DNA of 64,000 nucleotides from Tetragonia tetragonoides (lineage: Eukaryota; Streptophyta; Magnoliopsida; Caryophyllales; Aizoaceae). The notes under the pieces were generated by a model. The model saw nothing but the letters and a program-made list of their open reading frames with translations, was not told the origin of the DNA and ran no database searches. The stretch's first letter is position 1. Each line of letters opens with the position of its first letter. Made by a program: the position numbers and the translations under genes. Of the stretch, positions 27,811-42,025 are shown piece after piece. The stretch lies in contig CM076140.1 of assembly GCA_038025085.1 (NCBI GenBank), positions 4,389,501 to 4,453,500 on the forward strand. Reading direction: 5' to 3'.

Positions 27811-30618
27811 TTACGTCGACCTCGCTAAACGATCCCAATGTGCTCTTCGCGTAACATACATTTGCTCCCAACCAGCGACACTATCAGAACGGTGGGTAAA
27901 CCATGCTTCGCATATCGGAGGAACAGGGAAATCTAAGGCTAAATCCAGACGGATATAATGGGAATACGAATCACCTAAATGACACATGACAATTTCCCTA
28001 CTTGGACGTGTAGCAATCGAAGGTGCTTGGAACGGTAGCACTGTGTAACAAGAATATAACCCCCTTCCGCTGCCGTATCCGAATAACATAATCGCTGCAT
28101 TGAAGAGGTTGGCAATCGGGAACAAATCCTCAATTACTGTCATCCAGTGATCATAGTTACACGCACCTCCGTCCCACATAATACGGTGGTAACCAGCGTC
28201 GACCCCTTCAATGTATAGGGTTTCGTACAATGCTCGGTTAGCTAAGAGTTCGTTTGCAATGCAAACTCTCGCCACTCGCCATTGCTCTTGGTCTCCGAAA
28301 ATGTAGTCCGCAATGACACGGAAACCGCAATTACCATCCCCAAGCACATCGAGATATCCTTCAATGAAAGGTACGATGATTCCCGGAATTTTGTTAACAT
28401 GATAGAATTCAGTGATATCTATTGCGTGTCCAGCTGCAAGACAATATAATAGAAAGTCAATAATAGTACTTATCAAAAAGTAACAACATTATGTACATGT
28501 TAATAAATTATGGGTTTTCATACCAGTACTGTTTACGAAGTTACTCGATGAGGATGAGCTACGACCACGCCCGCGGCTCGAACTGGATGACCTAGGGCGA
28601 CCACGACCCCTCTGGGAGTACTCCCATGAACTAGGATCACGTCTGGTAGAAGAACTCCCTCTCGGTCGACCTCTGACTGTCGTGTTCGCTTCCGGCTCGA
28701 CGTAACTCGCTTCCTCAGGATGAAGCTGCTCATTCATAAGGACAGATATGTTGCGCACAACTACCCGGTCGCTTGCGTTAACCTCGTCGACCAGAGACTG
28801 AAAGTATCGATGGTCCTCAGATGGATGCTCAGTCATGTCAAGCGTAGCTATCTCCACTGCATCACTAATAACGAGTGTTCGCCAAAATTCGTGGACACTA
28901 TTCAAGCTAATTGGCGTGCCCGTATCCGTGGCCGTTTTCAACTCACACGCACACGGGATCTGATGAGTGGATCTCAATACACAACCGCAACGATCAAATA
29001 CTTGGTGACTCAATTCTCTCATCCTGTTCAGCTCAGCCCATAATATTTGTAAGCAGTAATGGGAAACATACCCGGTCAGATAGTTGAATGGGAAACCCGA
29101 GTACATCACAGTTCTTCGTCTTCTGCCCTCTTCAAGTGTGTACTTGATCTCAGTTATTTGTGACTCGATTGACTTGTTGACCTTGTTCCAAACATTATCC
29201 AAAGCTCCAGTTGAGGAGTTCAACCACTGTTTTAGCGCGGCATGTGCACTCTCCACCCTGCAAGTCGTAGTGTTGCCAAGGTGTAGCACCTTATTCGTCC
29301 ACGCAGCCACAAACATCTCTTTGTATCTCAGCCAGGTCTCCTCTACATAGGATATCATGTGAGGGTAACTCCTCCAACTATCCTTCATCATACGCACTGC
29401 TCTATCGTAGGCAACTTCTGTGGAAGCTTCCATGATATTTTTCCACCTCCCGTTCTTGAACCTCTGCGCGACAAGCTTATCTTTTCCACAAAGTCTGTAC
29501 ACTTTGTCTTCAACGACTTTGTTAATGTGCCATGTACAGAGCAAATGGGCACTCTCGGGAAATATCTCTCTAATAGGTCTCATCAACCCTAGCTCACGAT
29601 CGGTCACAATTGCTGTTGGGTGTACATCATTTCCAATAAGCATCCTCAACTTATCTAAGACCCACGCATAGCTTGCCTGAGTCTCATCCTTCATAATGGC
29701 ATAAGCTATGAGGAAGTTCTTATTGCTTGGAGTCATCCCCACTATCTCAAGAAACGGCATCTTATACTTGTTTGTTTTGTACGTGGAATCTAAGCCAATC
29801 AACCAAGGAAAAGACCGAAGTAACTGAATTGATGTAGGGTGTGCCATGAACACGTGAGTTACCTCATTAGTAGCTGGGTCGGCTCTTGTCCAATGTACGT
29901 ACTTATTCTCCACAGCTAAATGATGAAACTGACCAATGACATCTCTCTCTTCAAAATCAAGTTTCCTTATACGATCTCTGTGGTTGTACACATGCCGTCT
30001 AGTTGCATTGTCCTCGGGAAATTTTTCCTGAATAGCGGCCAAGATAGCACATGGCTTTGTTTGTGCCGAAGTCATGTCACGAACGAGTTTCTTTGACCCA
30101 GGACTAAGACCACTCATCTGACGATATCCCTCAGGATACACAGCAAAGTCATGGTTGTGCGTACCCCTAGTCCCAGGCAATGGGACAATCATCCAACTAC
30201 TGGACCCATACACTTGCCGAGCTCTTAACTGGAACGTACATTTACAAGCCTTTGTTTTCGATTTCTTCCGAGCAGCAGTATCTAAGTCTCTTAATTCCCC
30301 TCTGTAGCGTTCACCTCGATTGCATTTTAACAATTTTACGCTTCCACTCTTCTTGTGTGACGAAATTATCAACTCAAACCCGATAGTAAGGGCAATTTGT
30401 TTTGCCCAATTAATTGCATCTGTATCACTATCAAATAACTCTTCAGTGACGAAATGCGTACTGTAATCAACACCATCACCACCGAACCGCTCCAAAGGAA
30501 CCTAACGAAAACAACAAAAACAATGTTAGCTTAATCTTAAATTCAAACAATAAATAATAATAATAATAATAATAATAACAATAAATAATAATAATAACAA
30601 TAACAATAAATAACAATA

Positions 30619-30690
<72 letters not shown>

Positions 30691-31045
30691 TAATAATTTT
30701 TTTTTTTTTTTGTGTCTGTCGTCGTCTGCTACAGGCGACTCCCCAAGGGTGAGTCGTCTGCTACAGGCGACGAAACCAAGTATGAGTCGTCCGCTACAGG
30801 CGACCACCCAAGGGTGAGTCGCCTGTAGCAGGCGACCACCCAAGGGTGAGTCGCCTGTAGCAGACGACTCACCCTTGGGAAGTCGAGATCGACAGACGAC
30901 TCCCCTTTGGGTTGGTCGCCTGTAGCAGACGACTCACGCAAGGGTGAGTCGTAAATCGCAGACGACTGTGCAAAAAAAAAGCGTAAAAAAAAAAAAATTT
31001 TACCTCCGCCACCGTCGACGGCACTTCCTGGTCGCCGGCAGACAT
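27811..31045 (-). CDS. FAR1/MULE transposase fused by splicing to an OTU cysteine protease
   Basis: Three exons, 31,004-31,045, 28,524-30,501 and 27,811-28,433, join in frame into 880 residues with no stop. Residues about 25-135 form a FAR1-type zinc-finger DNA-binding domain (CNRG, CKCTF, THNHDF). The MULE DDE catalytic residues are Asp252 (GLDSTYKT), Asp315 (VTDRE) and Glu431 (RVESAH), followed by TWHINK-type flanking motifs, a SWIM-like Cys cluster (CGCVLRSTHQIPCAC) and Arg/Ser-rich AT-hook-like RGRPRG and GRGRPR motifs. The second intron has good sites (CTG|GTATGA and TTGCAG) and the third exon adds an OTU domain with Asp706, Cys709 (DGNCGFR) and His832 (SHYIRL). The fusion is inferred from splice sites and phase; two separate transcripts remain possible. 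Confidence 0.9.
30551..30696 (+). repeat. AAT microsatellite, right
   Basis: About 145 bp of (AAT)n with AACAAT interruptions in the first intron of the transposase-OTU gene. It is the mirror counterpart of the ATT tract on the left. Confidence 0.95.
30730..30966. repeat. Right subterminal palindromic repeats of the MULE
   Basis: Six or so copies of CCCAAGGGTGAGTCG and its complement, separated by CTGCTACAGGCGAC or CTGTAGCAG spacers. They lie in the first intron of the transposase-OTU gene. The palindromes match those on the left side, while the spacers differ. Confidence 0.9.
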
Positions 31046-31074
31046 CCGCGGGTTGCTTGAGTGAATGTTGATGA

Positions 31075-31230
31075 AGGTTGGGTATGAGAGTGGGTGGTAG
31101 AGTGGGAGAGAAGTGGTGTGAGAGTTAGAGAGGGAGCAAGGGAGAGGATGAGTGAAAAATTAAAAAAGGGCAAAATTGGAATTTTGGGGGGCGGTACCTA
31201 GTAATAAAGGGGCGGCATTTAGTAACTCCC
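31075..31230 (-). repeat. Right terminal inverted repeat of the MULE
   Basis: Read on the minus strand it starts GGGAGTTACTAAATGCCGCC and continues with TTACTAGGTACCGCCCCCC, TTCCAATTTTGCCC and CTCACTCATCCTCTCCC, matching the left end with small differences. Confidence 0.85.
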
Positions 31231-31239
31231 ATTGTGAAT

Positions 31240-31860
31240 TGGTAAATTGTAATCATGGGGGCTGTATCATTTCATTTCAGCATTTTCTCCGAAAATGAAT
31301 CTTGTACGATAATCTTACATTATAATTATTGTTATGTGTCTATTTCTTTTCTCTCCCTTTTTTCACTTTATTATAAATACTTCCTGAAATTTGAAGTAGC
31401 AAAGACAATTCATCACTCTTCTCACATAAAAAAAAAAAGTTGTAATATACAATAATAATATCATTTTTCCCATTTTCTCTCACTTGTCCTTCCTTTGGCT
31501 CTCTTCCTTCCCAAGTCCCCAACCTTGAACCGTTTTCAAACAACCCACTTCTCTCAGTTTATACACCTTTCAATCTCCGCCACGTATCCCTCTTTTCTCT
31601 CTCTCCAAATCATTTCCTGGGAACATTTTAGCCCAACTTCTATTATTTTTTGATTGATCCCCCTTTTATTATTTAATTTGTCCCTGTCCTCTTCCATGTC
31701 CTGATAAACCCAGAAATAAACCCATTGGAGCAAAATCTGAATTCGATACTTCTTTCCTATTCTCGAAAATTACAAGTTCAGAAGTACAATAAGAAGTGCA
31801 GATACAGAAAAAGGCACTTGCTTTACTTTTCTGTTGTTAGCTTTGATTTTCTGGAGAAAC
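31240..31860. other. Upstream region of the SnRK2 gene
   Basis: Non-coding DNA between the right end of the MULE and the SnRK2 start codon. It must hold the SnRK2 leader and much of its promoter; the MULE therefore inserted about 620 bp upstream of the start codon. CT-rich and TTTCTC tracts are present, but I call no specific box. Confidence 0.45.
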
Positions 31861-34800
31861 ATGGAACGTTACGAGATAGTCAAAGATATTGGGTCTGGTA
31901 ATTTTGGGGTTGCTAAGCTTGTCAAGGATAAGTGGTCCAATGAGTTCCTTGCTGTCAAGTTCATTGAAAGGGGCCAGAAGGTTAGTTCCACCTAATCCCT
32001 TAAATCTTCAGGGTTTTAGGTCACTGAATTTTATTTTTTTAAAGCTAAAGTTTGCATTTTGATGATTAATTTGATCTGGGTTATTGATTTCTTTATCTGG
32101 GCATATGAGTTAGTGTTTGAATTAGTAAAGCTCAATCTCATATGCTCTGAATATTGCAGATTGACGAGCATGTGCAAAGGGAGATTATGAATCACAGCTC
32201 TTTGAAACATCCCAATATCATTAGGTTTAAAGAGGTATTTCAATCACGTTTTCTTTAGCAAATTATTTCACTTGTGCATCATTTAATTTTGCTCGCAATA
32301 ATGACGTGTAAGATCCGCTATTGTGATGTTGACTTATTGTTCCATTTATAACACTACATAAAAGATATAGCTCTGAAATTGAAATGTGTTGAAGGATTTG
32401 AGCTCGAACTCGAACCTGTATTTCCTTATTAGTGTAATTGGAATTGGAACACAAGCTAGCCAGCAGGATCTTGACTGATGTTGTTGTTTTTGTTTGTTGT
32501 ATGGAGCTTGATATGACGGATGGATATTGTTTGTGGATCCTGGGAATATTCTAGTTTTCTTACTAGTACTAGCTAATATGTGGATTATATATTTATATGC
32601 TACGAGTAATTTTTTTTCAAACAATTTGAGTGTATACTTGAATATTTCAAGTTGATCCACAACTACCAAGTCAAGAATAAACAAATTAAGAAAGGAGAGA
32701 CTACAAGCAACTGTAGGACCTGTGAGGATGAAACTCAACTATGGCGGAGGATGGACCAAATCACCAACCAATAGTTGAACTTTATTCACTGTTAGGATGT
32801 ACTATTATTATTGCAAATGAACCTTCTCTTTTTTATTTCAGTTTTCTTTTCTTGGGGGGGGGGAGTTGGGGTAGAAATCGAAACTTTCTCTATTAGTTCA
32901 ATGATACGAGATGATTGTCGGGTATGGTAAGCAACAATGCAACATGACAGTGTCAGGGGGACCCAATTAGTCGAGGGCTCGACCAGTATTTGTTGCTCAG
33001 GGGAAGAGGGGAGGGTTGACGGAGAACTAGGCTTCAAAAGGAAGTCAGATGCATTTTTCATTCCCACCCCAACCCTCCTTGTATTAATGTCAATTTAATG
33101 TGGATTTACATTCTGCCTTAGACTCAGTCTAAGATGAGTGGGTGACTGTGGTGTCTCTACTCTACACATTTGCACTTGAAAATGCAGAATAAAAAAGTGA
33201 AGCTACTCCTCCTTAAGAGAGTTAGGACTTTGAATAAAGTGCCCACAGTAGAAATACCAGACTGTGGTAGTGAAATGTGTCCCCTGAACTCTTAGAAAGC
33301 CATATCTTAAATATTATATTGCCTAGTGGGAAACTTGGTGGTTCCTTTTCCTTTCTCAGGCTGGCTAAGTAAAAACTAGGAAATGAATTTGAGCTTAGAG
33401 GATTATGTGCCTAGTTCCTTCCTTGGATCAGTAAACTTAGAGGCTAATTTTTCTGAGCTTCACAAGATAACAACATGATAAGGCAATTATTATGATGTCT
33501 TCAGGTAGAGAATTTAGAAAGTAGAACACTGACTTATTAAAATGACTGGTTGCCAGACTCAGGAGTCAGGGCGTTGTAAGGATGTAAAATTCCAGTAGAG
33601 CCTGAAGAGGAAGCCAACAAATTGAGGAGCAACTTTTCAACAGGGGTGGACTTCATTAGGATTCGAGGGGGCTCGACCCCTCCTCTTGCTACCACTACTA
33701 CTGTTGCTACTATATTTTTGTGTGAAAATACTTTTTCTGTAACATCTCTAAGATCCCTTGTCGGGCAGTTGAGGGGGTGGTTTCGTACACTTTGACCTAC
33801 CATGTTACTAGTGGCACTCATTAAAGGTGTTGATACTGTTGTTGAGATATATGTAATGCCAAAATACAAACAAGATATGGTAAAAAGTTGGCTTATCTTA
33901 AGCATGACATCGAAGAGTGAAAGCTTAGCACCCGTACAATCTTTTTTCCCAAGTCCCTCCAATTGCTGCAGCTACATAAGAACTGTACACATGCATTTTC
34001 TGAATTGGATTATGTTTTAAGATTATTGACACTGTGTTGTGGACTTTCTCCTGCAGGTCCTGCTGACTCCTACACATCTTGCTATAGTCATGGAGTATGC
34101 TGCAGGTGGAGAACTCTTTGAACGGATATGTAATTCTGGTAGATTCAGGGAGGATGAGGTAAACAAATTTCCTTTTTTAGTGAAGCAGTTGATATGGAAA
34201 TTATTGATGCATGTACATGTTTTTAGCAACAGAGTGCAACTCACCAACTTGAAATAGTAAACTAGAGAATTGAAATGGCCCTTTATATTTATCTTCTCCC
34301 CCTTATTTATACTCCTGCTGTTTCAGTGCAAATGTGTATGATCTTTTGCCCCCTCCCCTTCTTTCATTTCTCTTTTCTTTTGGTGGTGGGGGGGGGGAGG
34401 TGGACAGGGAAGGACATTGGTGTAGATGCCCCAGAAAATGTTGTGATTATGCCTATGCTAACTACCGTGCTTCAGTGTTTTGATCTCTTGAGTCGTTGAG
34501 TACTGGTTAAAAATGTACAGTGAGTGCCTGGCTGTTTGCTTCTATTCATAGTGCAAGATATATTCAATCTTAATTATGAACTTAACATGCTAGAGATAAA
34601 TTATGTCGCCTTGACTCATCAAGTTGATGCTTTCTTAGTGCTAACACCAATGACTTATGCACATGTGCACTCAGTCACTCACCCTCCTATATGGAGCCTG
34701 TCTCCTGTGTGGTTAAATCTGTGCTAAGCCGTACCATGCCAAGCACATTGTCATGCACATATGCTTTGAGTATGCAGTTTTATTCACTTTAATTCAGTTG

Positions 34801-36730
34801 CAGACTACTACACTTTACTGTACCTCTCATCGTATTATTTCTTGTCCGATAAGGAAAGAAACACAAGTGATGATAACTAACATTCTCCTTTCTTTCTTTT
34901 TCGATAAATATAACTAACAATCTCCTTTTATTTTTCTTTTGTATCAGGCAAGGTTTTTCTTCCAACATCTTATATCAGGAGTTAGTTACTGTCACTCAAT
35001 GGTATCACAATCTTTCTTTGATCTTTGAATTAGTAACACTTTTCTTCAATCTGTTCCCTTTTCACATGAAACATCAGAAGTGATTATGCTGAAGATATTT
35101 CATTCTTTCAGGAAATATGTCACAGAGATCTCAAGCTAGAAAACACACTCTTAGATGGAAGTGCTGCTCCACGCGTGAAAATATGCGATTTTGGGTACTC
35201 CAAGGTGAATGATACAACATTGTTATGATTTAATCCCCCCGCCCCCCCAATCTCTTTCCCAGCCTCTTTGGTATAACTTCTTCAAGGGTAACTGAGCAAC
35301 TCTATATTATAATTGACAAATAAAATGCCCTTAAAGCAATGTCAATCAAAAGAATGATTAAGTCATCATAAATTAGTATTTTCTTTGCCATGCTCCTTGA
35401 ATTTCTTAACTACCTGGAGGTTACCTGACTACTATTTGTTACCTGGGCCCTGGTTGCAGTCATCAGTGTTACATTCTCAACCCAAATCTGCAGTTGGAAC
35501 ACCAGCATATATAGCACCTGAAGTGTTGTCCAGGAGAGAGTATGATGGGAAGGTAATGTGGATTATGCGATGTCTTTTGTTTTGTTGACCAATTAACTAG
35601 TGCTTTCCAGGGCTTAACCTAATTCTTTCTAATTGTAGATTGCAGATGTGTGGTCTTGTGGTGTTACCTTATATGTGATGCTGTTTGGAGCATATCCCTT
35701 TGAAGATCCAGATGACCCAAAAAACTTCAGAAAAACTCTTATTGTAAGTTACAACAACATAACTGTTCGTCTTGTTGCAGTCTATAATTGTCTTTTAAGC
35801 CATTTAGTCCAGATATTTAGTTCTAAGCGGTCAATTTAATATTACTACAAAATTTGACAGCGGATACTTGGTGTGCAATACTCAATCCCAGACAACATTC
35901 CAGTTTCCATGGAACGCAGACATCTGTTATCCCGGATTTTTGTGGCCAACCCTGAAAAGGTACTCATTAATGTGACCACCTATTCTATGCATCATCTAAT
36001 CTGGTCAGCTACCTCTATAAAATGTGTGTGTTTTTCTTTTTTCTTAGCCTGTTTTTTGAGGAGGTCATTAATTGGCTGGCCTTGCCTGTTTATTACTACT
36101 ACCTGAGATATTTTATGGGTCTATCCCATAGATGGTCATGCTATGGGTTTCAGCCAATGAGGTTGTGCTGGAGTGAAATTTATCTCATGTTTTCAGTTTT
36201 AATAGTGAAATGTGATTATTCATTTTTGTTCTTCAAAAGAATTCCTTGATTATTCATTTTTGTTCTTCGACTCTTTTTCCTTTCTCCTTGAAGCTATGTA
36301 CAATTATTTGTTGAACCTGGTTTCTGGGCCTGCATTGGTGGTTTTGCAATTATGCTTATATCTTGTACTTGAACGTTGCTACCCCTCTCGTTATAGCAGC
36401 TAATGTAGTTCACTTGATATGAACATTTGGGTCTTCAAACAGAGAATAACAATTCCAGAGATAAAAAACCATCCATGGTTTTTGAAGAACTTGCCAATGG
36501 AACTCATGGAAGGTGGAAGCTGGCAGAGTAATGACATGAATAATCCATCCCAAAGCATTGAGGAGATATTGTCTATAATTCAAGAGGCAAGACAGCCTGC
36601 TGAACTGCCTAATACAGGCGGGCTTAATATTGCTGGTAGCTTCAATTTTGACGACTTGGATGCTGATGTGGATCTTGATGTGGATATGGATGATTTAGGA
36701 AGTAGTGGTGAATTCGTAAGCCCCTTGTGA
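31861..36730 (+). CDS. SnRK2.8: SnRK2-type serine/threonine protein kinase, SnRK2.8-like (subclass II)
   Basis: A kinase of the SnRK2 family, acting in osmotic-stress and drought signalling. Nine exons join in frame: 31,861-31,980, 32,160-32,234, 34,057-34,158, 34,948-35,001, 35,112-35,204, 35,460-35,552, 35,639-35,743, 35,861-35,959 and 36,443-36,730, giving 342 residues. Visible are the glycine loop GSGNFG (11-16), Lys33, catalytic HRDLKLEN with Asp123, DFG at 143-145, activation loop [17 protein letters not shown] with Ser154 and Ser158, and APE as IAPEV. The C-terminus has the [12 protein letters not shown]nRK2 box and a short Asp-rich patch ending FVSPL, which fits subclass II (SnRK2.7/2.8) rather than the ABA-core subclass III. 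Ala159 replaces the threonine usual after the activation-loop serine. The start matches the SnRK2.8 N-terminus [13 protein letters not shown]. Confidence 0.95.
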
Positions 36731-38325
36731 GTATTAGTTGATCAAAATTGTAGTTTTGCAATATGTATCATATGATCATAAACTATTTTGTCTACATGAG
36801 CATCTGTCCTGTACAGAGATGTCTTTGTATCAAGTATGAACGTATGATGCAATTATTCCCAGATCAATACAACTACCATTTACGTTGTGCTACTACCATT
36901 TTAGCAATCAGTTGCTCTTTCATATAAGCTACTGGTGTTGGATGTTTCATATTGGCATCTGCTGTATGGTTGTAAAGTTGTATTCAGGACTCGGGAGTAT
37001 CAAGAATTCATTAGAGGTAAGCATTGGGAGAAGTTGCGAAGGAAATGCACCCTTGTGGCAGTTATCACTGAAATTTGGCAAAAGAGAAATTGCAGAATAT
37101 GCAGAGGGCACCACAAAACTGTTTTGAGGATTGACAATTTGCTGGGCATATACCAGATTTTCCCCGTCTTTTTCCTTGGATTTGTGGTTTTCCTTTGTGA
37201 TTCTCCTGCTTCTTAGATGACATACAATACTGTTATGTTTTGTAATTCATGGGATGTTACTCTGATATAGGAGTATTAGCTAATTTGAGGGTACCATATT
37301 AGTATATCTTTGGATGGTGAACTAAGAAGATTACCATATTCGGATATTCCCCCACCCCCAGAAAAGGACAAAAGGTCTCTTTATGAGATCGCCCCGACAT
37401 GAGACCACCTCTTTTGTTAAACATGACTTCATGCTTGCTTGAGGCGTCTCACGGTGAGGCCGCCTCATATGGATTTTTGTGGAAAAATGAAAAAAGAACA
37501 TCAAGTTGTTGACTTTGATACATAAGGAGTTTTTGCAAATAAAAAACAAAAAAATTGGCTAGAATAAATATTCATTTGTGTAAACTTAGAGATAATTATG
37601 CTAAGCTCAATTTTGATGACTCCAAAAATAATAATACTAATGTATTTGTTTGTTGATTTTTAGATCGTAATAGTGAGGATGATATGATTATTTTGGGGGG
37701 AAGATAATGTGGAGAAAGCTCTACTATGCTAGCAAACTATATTAGCTTAAGAAAAAGTGTTTCTTCGGTTAGAAATCATGGTATTACCAAATTTAACTAT
37801 TGAAGGAGAAAATGTAACAATTATTAAAACATTAAGTAGCAAATGACACCAGGTTAAAAAGAAATAAAAATAGTAGCAAATAATATATTTCATAGAAAAT
37901 AGAAAATATAAATTTTTTTGGTGTGGCAAATAGAAAATATAATGATAAATACTCCCTATACTTCTTGTTCTTGGCCAATTTTATTGCGGGTACGATCACT
38001 CTTGTTCAACTTTACTCATATGGTCGACACACCTTTTAGGATGATTTTTCTTTTTTTTTTTTTTTTTTTGAAGGAAATAGGATGATCTTTTCTAATGCTT
38101 GCGTTCTTGCCTTTAAAGTAAAATACTGTATACAGTAATAAAAAGTGTCTAAGCTGATTCGAACGTGAAATGGAGGGCGTGTGGATATGCTTGTTCGGGG
38201 CCCGCCCACCCAAAAACCACTCTAAGTGAATTGGGCCTCGAGCCTGGCCCAAATACAGAAAGACCTAAAAGGATCTTTTTACTTGTAACAATAAATAGGC
38301 GAGGGAGAGTGAATTTCCTTGTGAA
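36731..38325. other. Intergenic DNA between SnRK2 and RPS6
   Basis: 3' flank of the kinase gene followed by AT-rich DNA. At 37,380-37,475 there are GC-rich words around GAGGCGTCTCACGGTGAGGCCG that look like a fragment of a dispersed repeat. A T-run lies at about 38,050-38,069. No supported exon. Confidence 0.4.
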
Positions 38326-38333
38326 AAACCCTA
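38326..38333 (+). promoter_or_regulatory. Telo-box (AAACCCTA) upstream of RPS6
   Basis: AAACCCTA lies 83 bp before the RPS6 start codon. This element is typical of promoters and leaders of plant ribosomal protein genes and fits coordinated growth-linked expression. Confidence 0.65.
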
Positions 38334-38415
38334 GTTCTAGATCACAAGGAGCGCAGTTTGCCCTTCAGTTCTCTCATTCCCTTGAGCCAGCCGCTCTCAC
38401 TCTCCTTCGTCCACC

Positions 38416-40578
<2,163 letters not shown>

Positions 40579-42025
40579 GGTTGATGCTGTCTCATGATTT
40601 TGCGGAAGTCATTCAAGTTGTTTAAGAGTTTTGTACTTGCTGTTGTGAGATGATTTGATGTCATTTTGTGGCTTGTTGATGAGGTGGAGACAGTTCTAGA
40701 CTTCTAGTACCTTTTTGAGTAGGATACATTATTAAAAGTCGTTTTTATTGTTTCCCTAATACTGGTTGCTTGGTTTCAATTAAATATTTTCTCGAACAAT
40801 ATGCTGATGCTATTCTCTTATTATTAGAGTAAGATTTCTGAATTATAAAAGCAAGAATTTGTTTATTTTCCAATTACTGAAAAACAAGATTTTCGTAAAG
40901 ATGGTTTTTGCCAAGATTTTTTTGAAGCTAGTGTAAGCCAGGCAGATCAAACATGGTTTTTTTGAGGCAGAAAGATGAATGCTTATCTAGTACTAAATTA
41001 ACCTACTGTGCAAATTACATTGCAAAACCTGCCTAAAGATGTCACTCAAGCCATTGAAGAATACTGAGAGTTGAACTTGATCAAATTTTGGATTGTTTTC
41101 TTGCGAAGTATGGTTGGTGGTGTGTTGGCTATGTTATGGTTGGTGGTGTGTTTGGGGAATTGGAGCTGCTGGTGCAGGATGTTCCTGCTCAGGCTTAGCA
41201 CAGCCCTTCATCGGGACAGGGTCCTGGATCTGGTTTCAACTATTGTAAAAAGCGCCACCGTTGAGTATTATGGTGCTTGATTTAAAGTTGACGTTAATAA
41301 AAACTTCTGCTTAAATATGACTGAATAAGCAAGTGTAACTGATTCAGTGAAGTTAGTTAATCTTGATCCTATTCGGGAGTCACTAATCAACTGTAGTTGA
41401 TCCTACTACTGTTTAAATTGTATGACTGAATAAGCAAGTGAATCATTATATCAACTGTAGTTAAAAGTCTATTTGTCAAACAAAAAGTCTATCGTACTGC
41501 AAATAAAGGAAATGTTGAGCATTATAAATACTTTTGTTTAGTTTTCTACTTAATGCAAATTTCGCTGCAACTGGCAAAATTTGACCTCTTAAAAACAATT
41601 ATACCGAGACATTATATCACCTGGATGACTTTGTCCTCTGCAGGTGTTTGAATGTGAAGTAATGGTGAAGTCTGTTTTTGAAGCTAGTGAAGTTATGGAG
41701 TAGTAGTTGCACAACTTTCAGCTATAGTATTCAGCAACATTGCCTTTACAGTGCACACAATTATTCCACAGTGGCTAGTTTAGTTACACTGACAAGAATA
41801 AGGCCCTATCCATGCAATTCAAATCCATTGAACTAGGTGGGCAAGGTGGCTCGCGGCTTCAACAAAAACTTTATTGAACAAATAATAGAGTTACAACAAG
41901 TGTATTGAAGTATTACAGGAGGTATACAAACAAATACTTCATAACCAATTGATGAAAGTACTAACCACGATACTGACAATCAACAAGTTCTCAGAACCGG
42001 TAATCCAACATAAATTGAAATGTGA
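40579..42025. other. Intergenic DNA between convergent RPS6 and JmjC genes
   Basis: Holds the two 3' flanks. The segment ACTGAATAAGCAAGTG occurs at about 41,320-41,335 and again at 41,424-41,439 with nearby shared words, a small local duplication. No supported exon. Confidence 0.4.

Larger units (their letters stand above)
24751..31239. mobile_element. Full-length Mutator-like element (MULE) with PMD and FAR1-transposase-OTU genes
   Basis: The element occupies 24,760-31,230 (6,471 bp). The 9-mer ATTGTGAAT stands immediately outside each end (24,751-24,759 and 31,231-31,239), a perfect Mutator-type target-site duplication. Terminal inverted repeats run for at least about 100 bp: GTGAATTGCTAAATACCGCC on the left against GGGAGTTACTAAATGCCGCC from the right, continuing through ACTAGGTACCGCCCCCC, TTCCAATTTT and CTCACTCATCC-like sequence. 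Two genes start just inside the ends and point towards each other, so each end probably serves as a promoter. The mirrored first introns carry palindromic repeats and ATT microsatellites. The perfect duplication and intact transposase frame suggest a recent insertion, while the TIRs are clearly not identical to each other. Confidence 0.95.

Noticed and set aside
36935..37130. Peptide resembling the tail of a LINE reverse transcriptase (EIWQKRNCRI)
   Set aside because: The similarity is a few residues only, with no reverse transcriptase domain, poly-A tail or target duplication nearby.
41071..41280. A 69-codon frame after RPS6
   Set aside because: No recognisable family, no splice context, and it lies between two convergent 3' ends.
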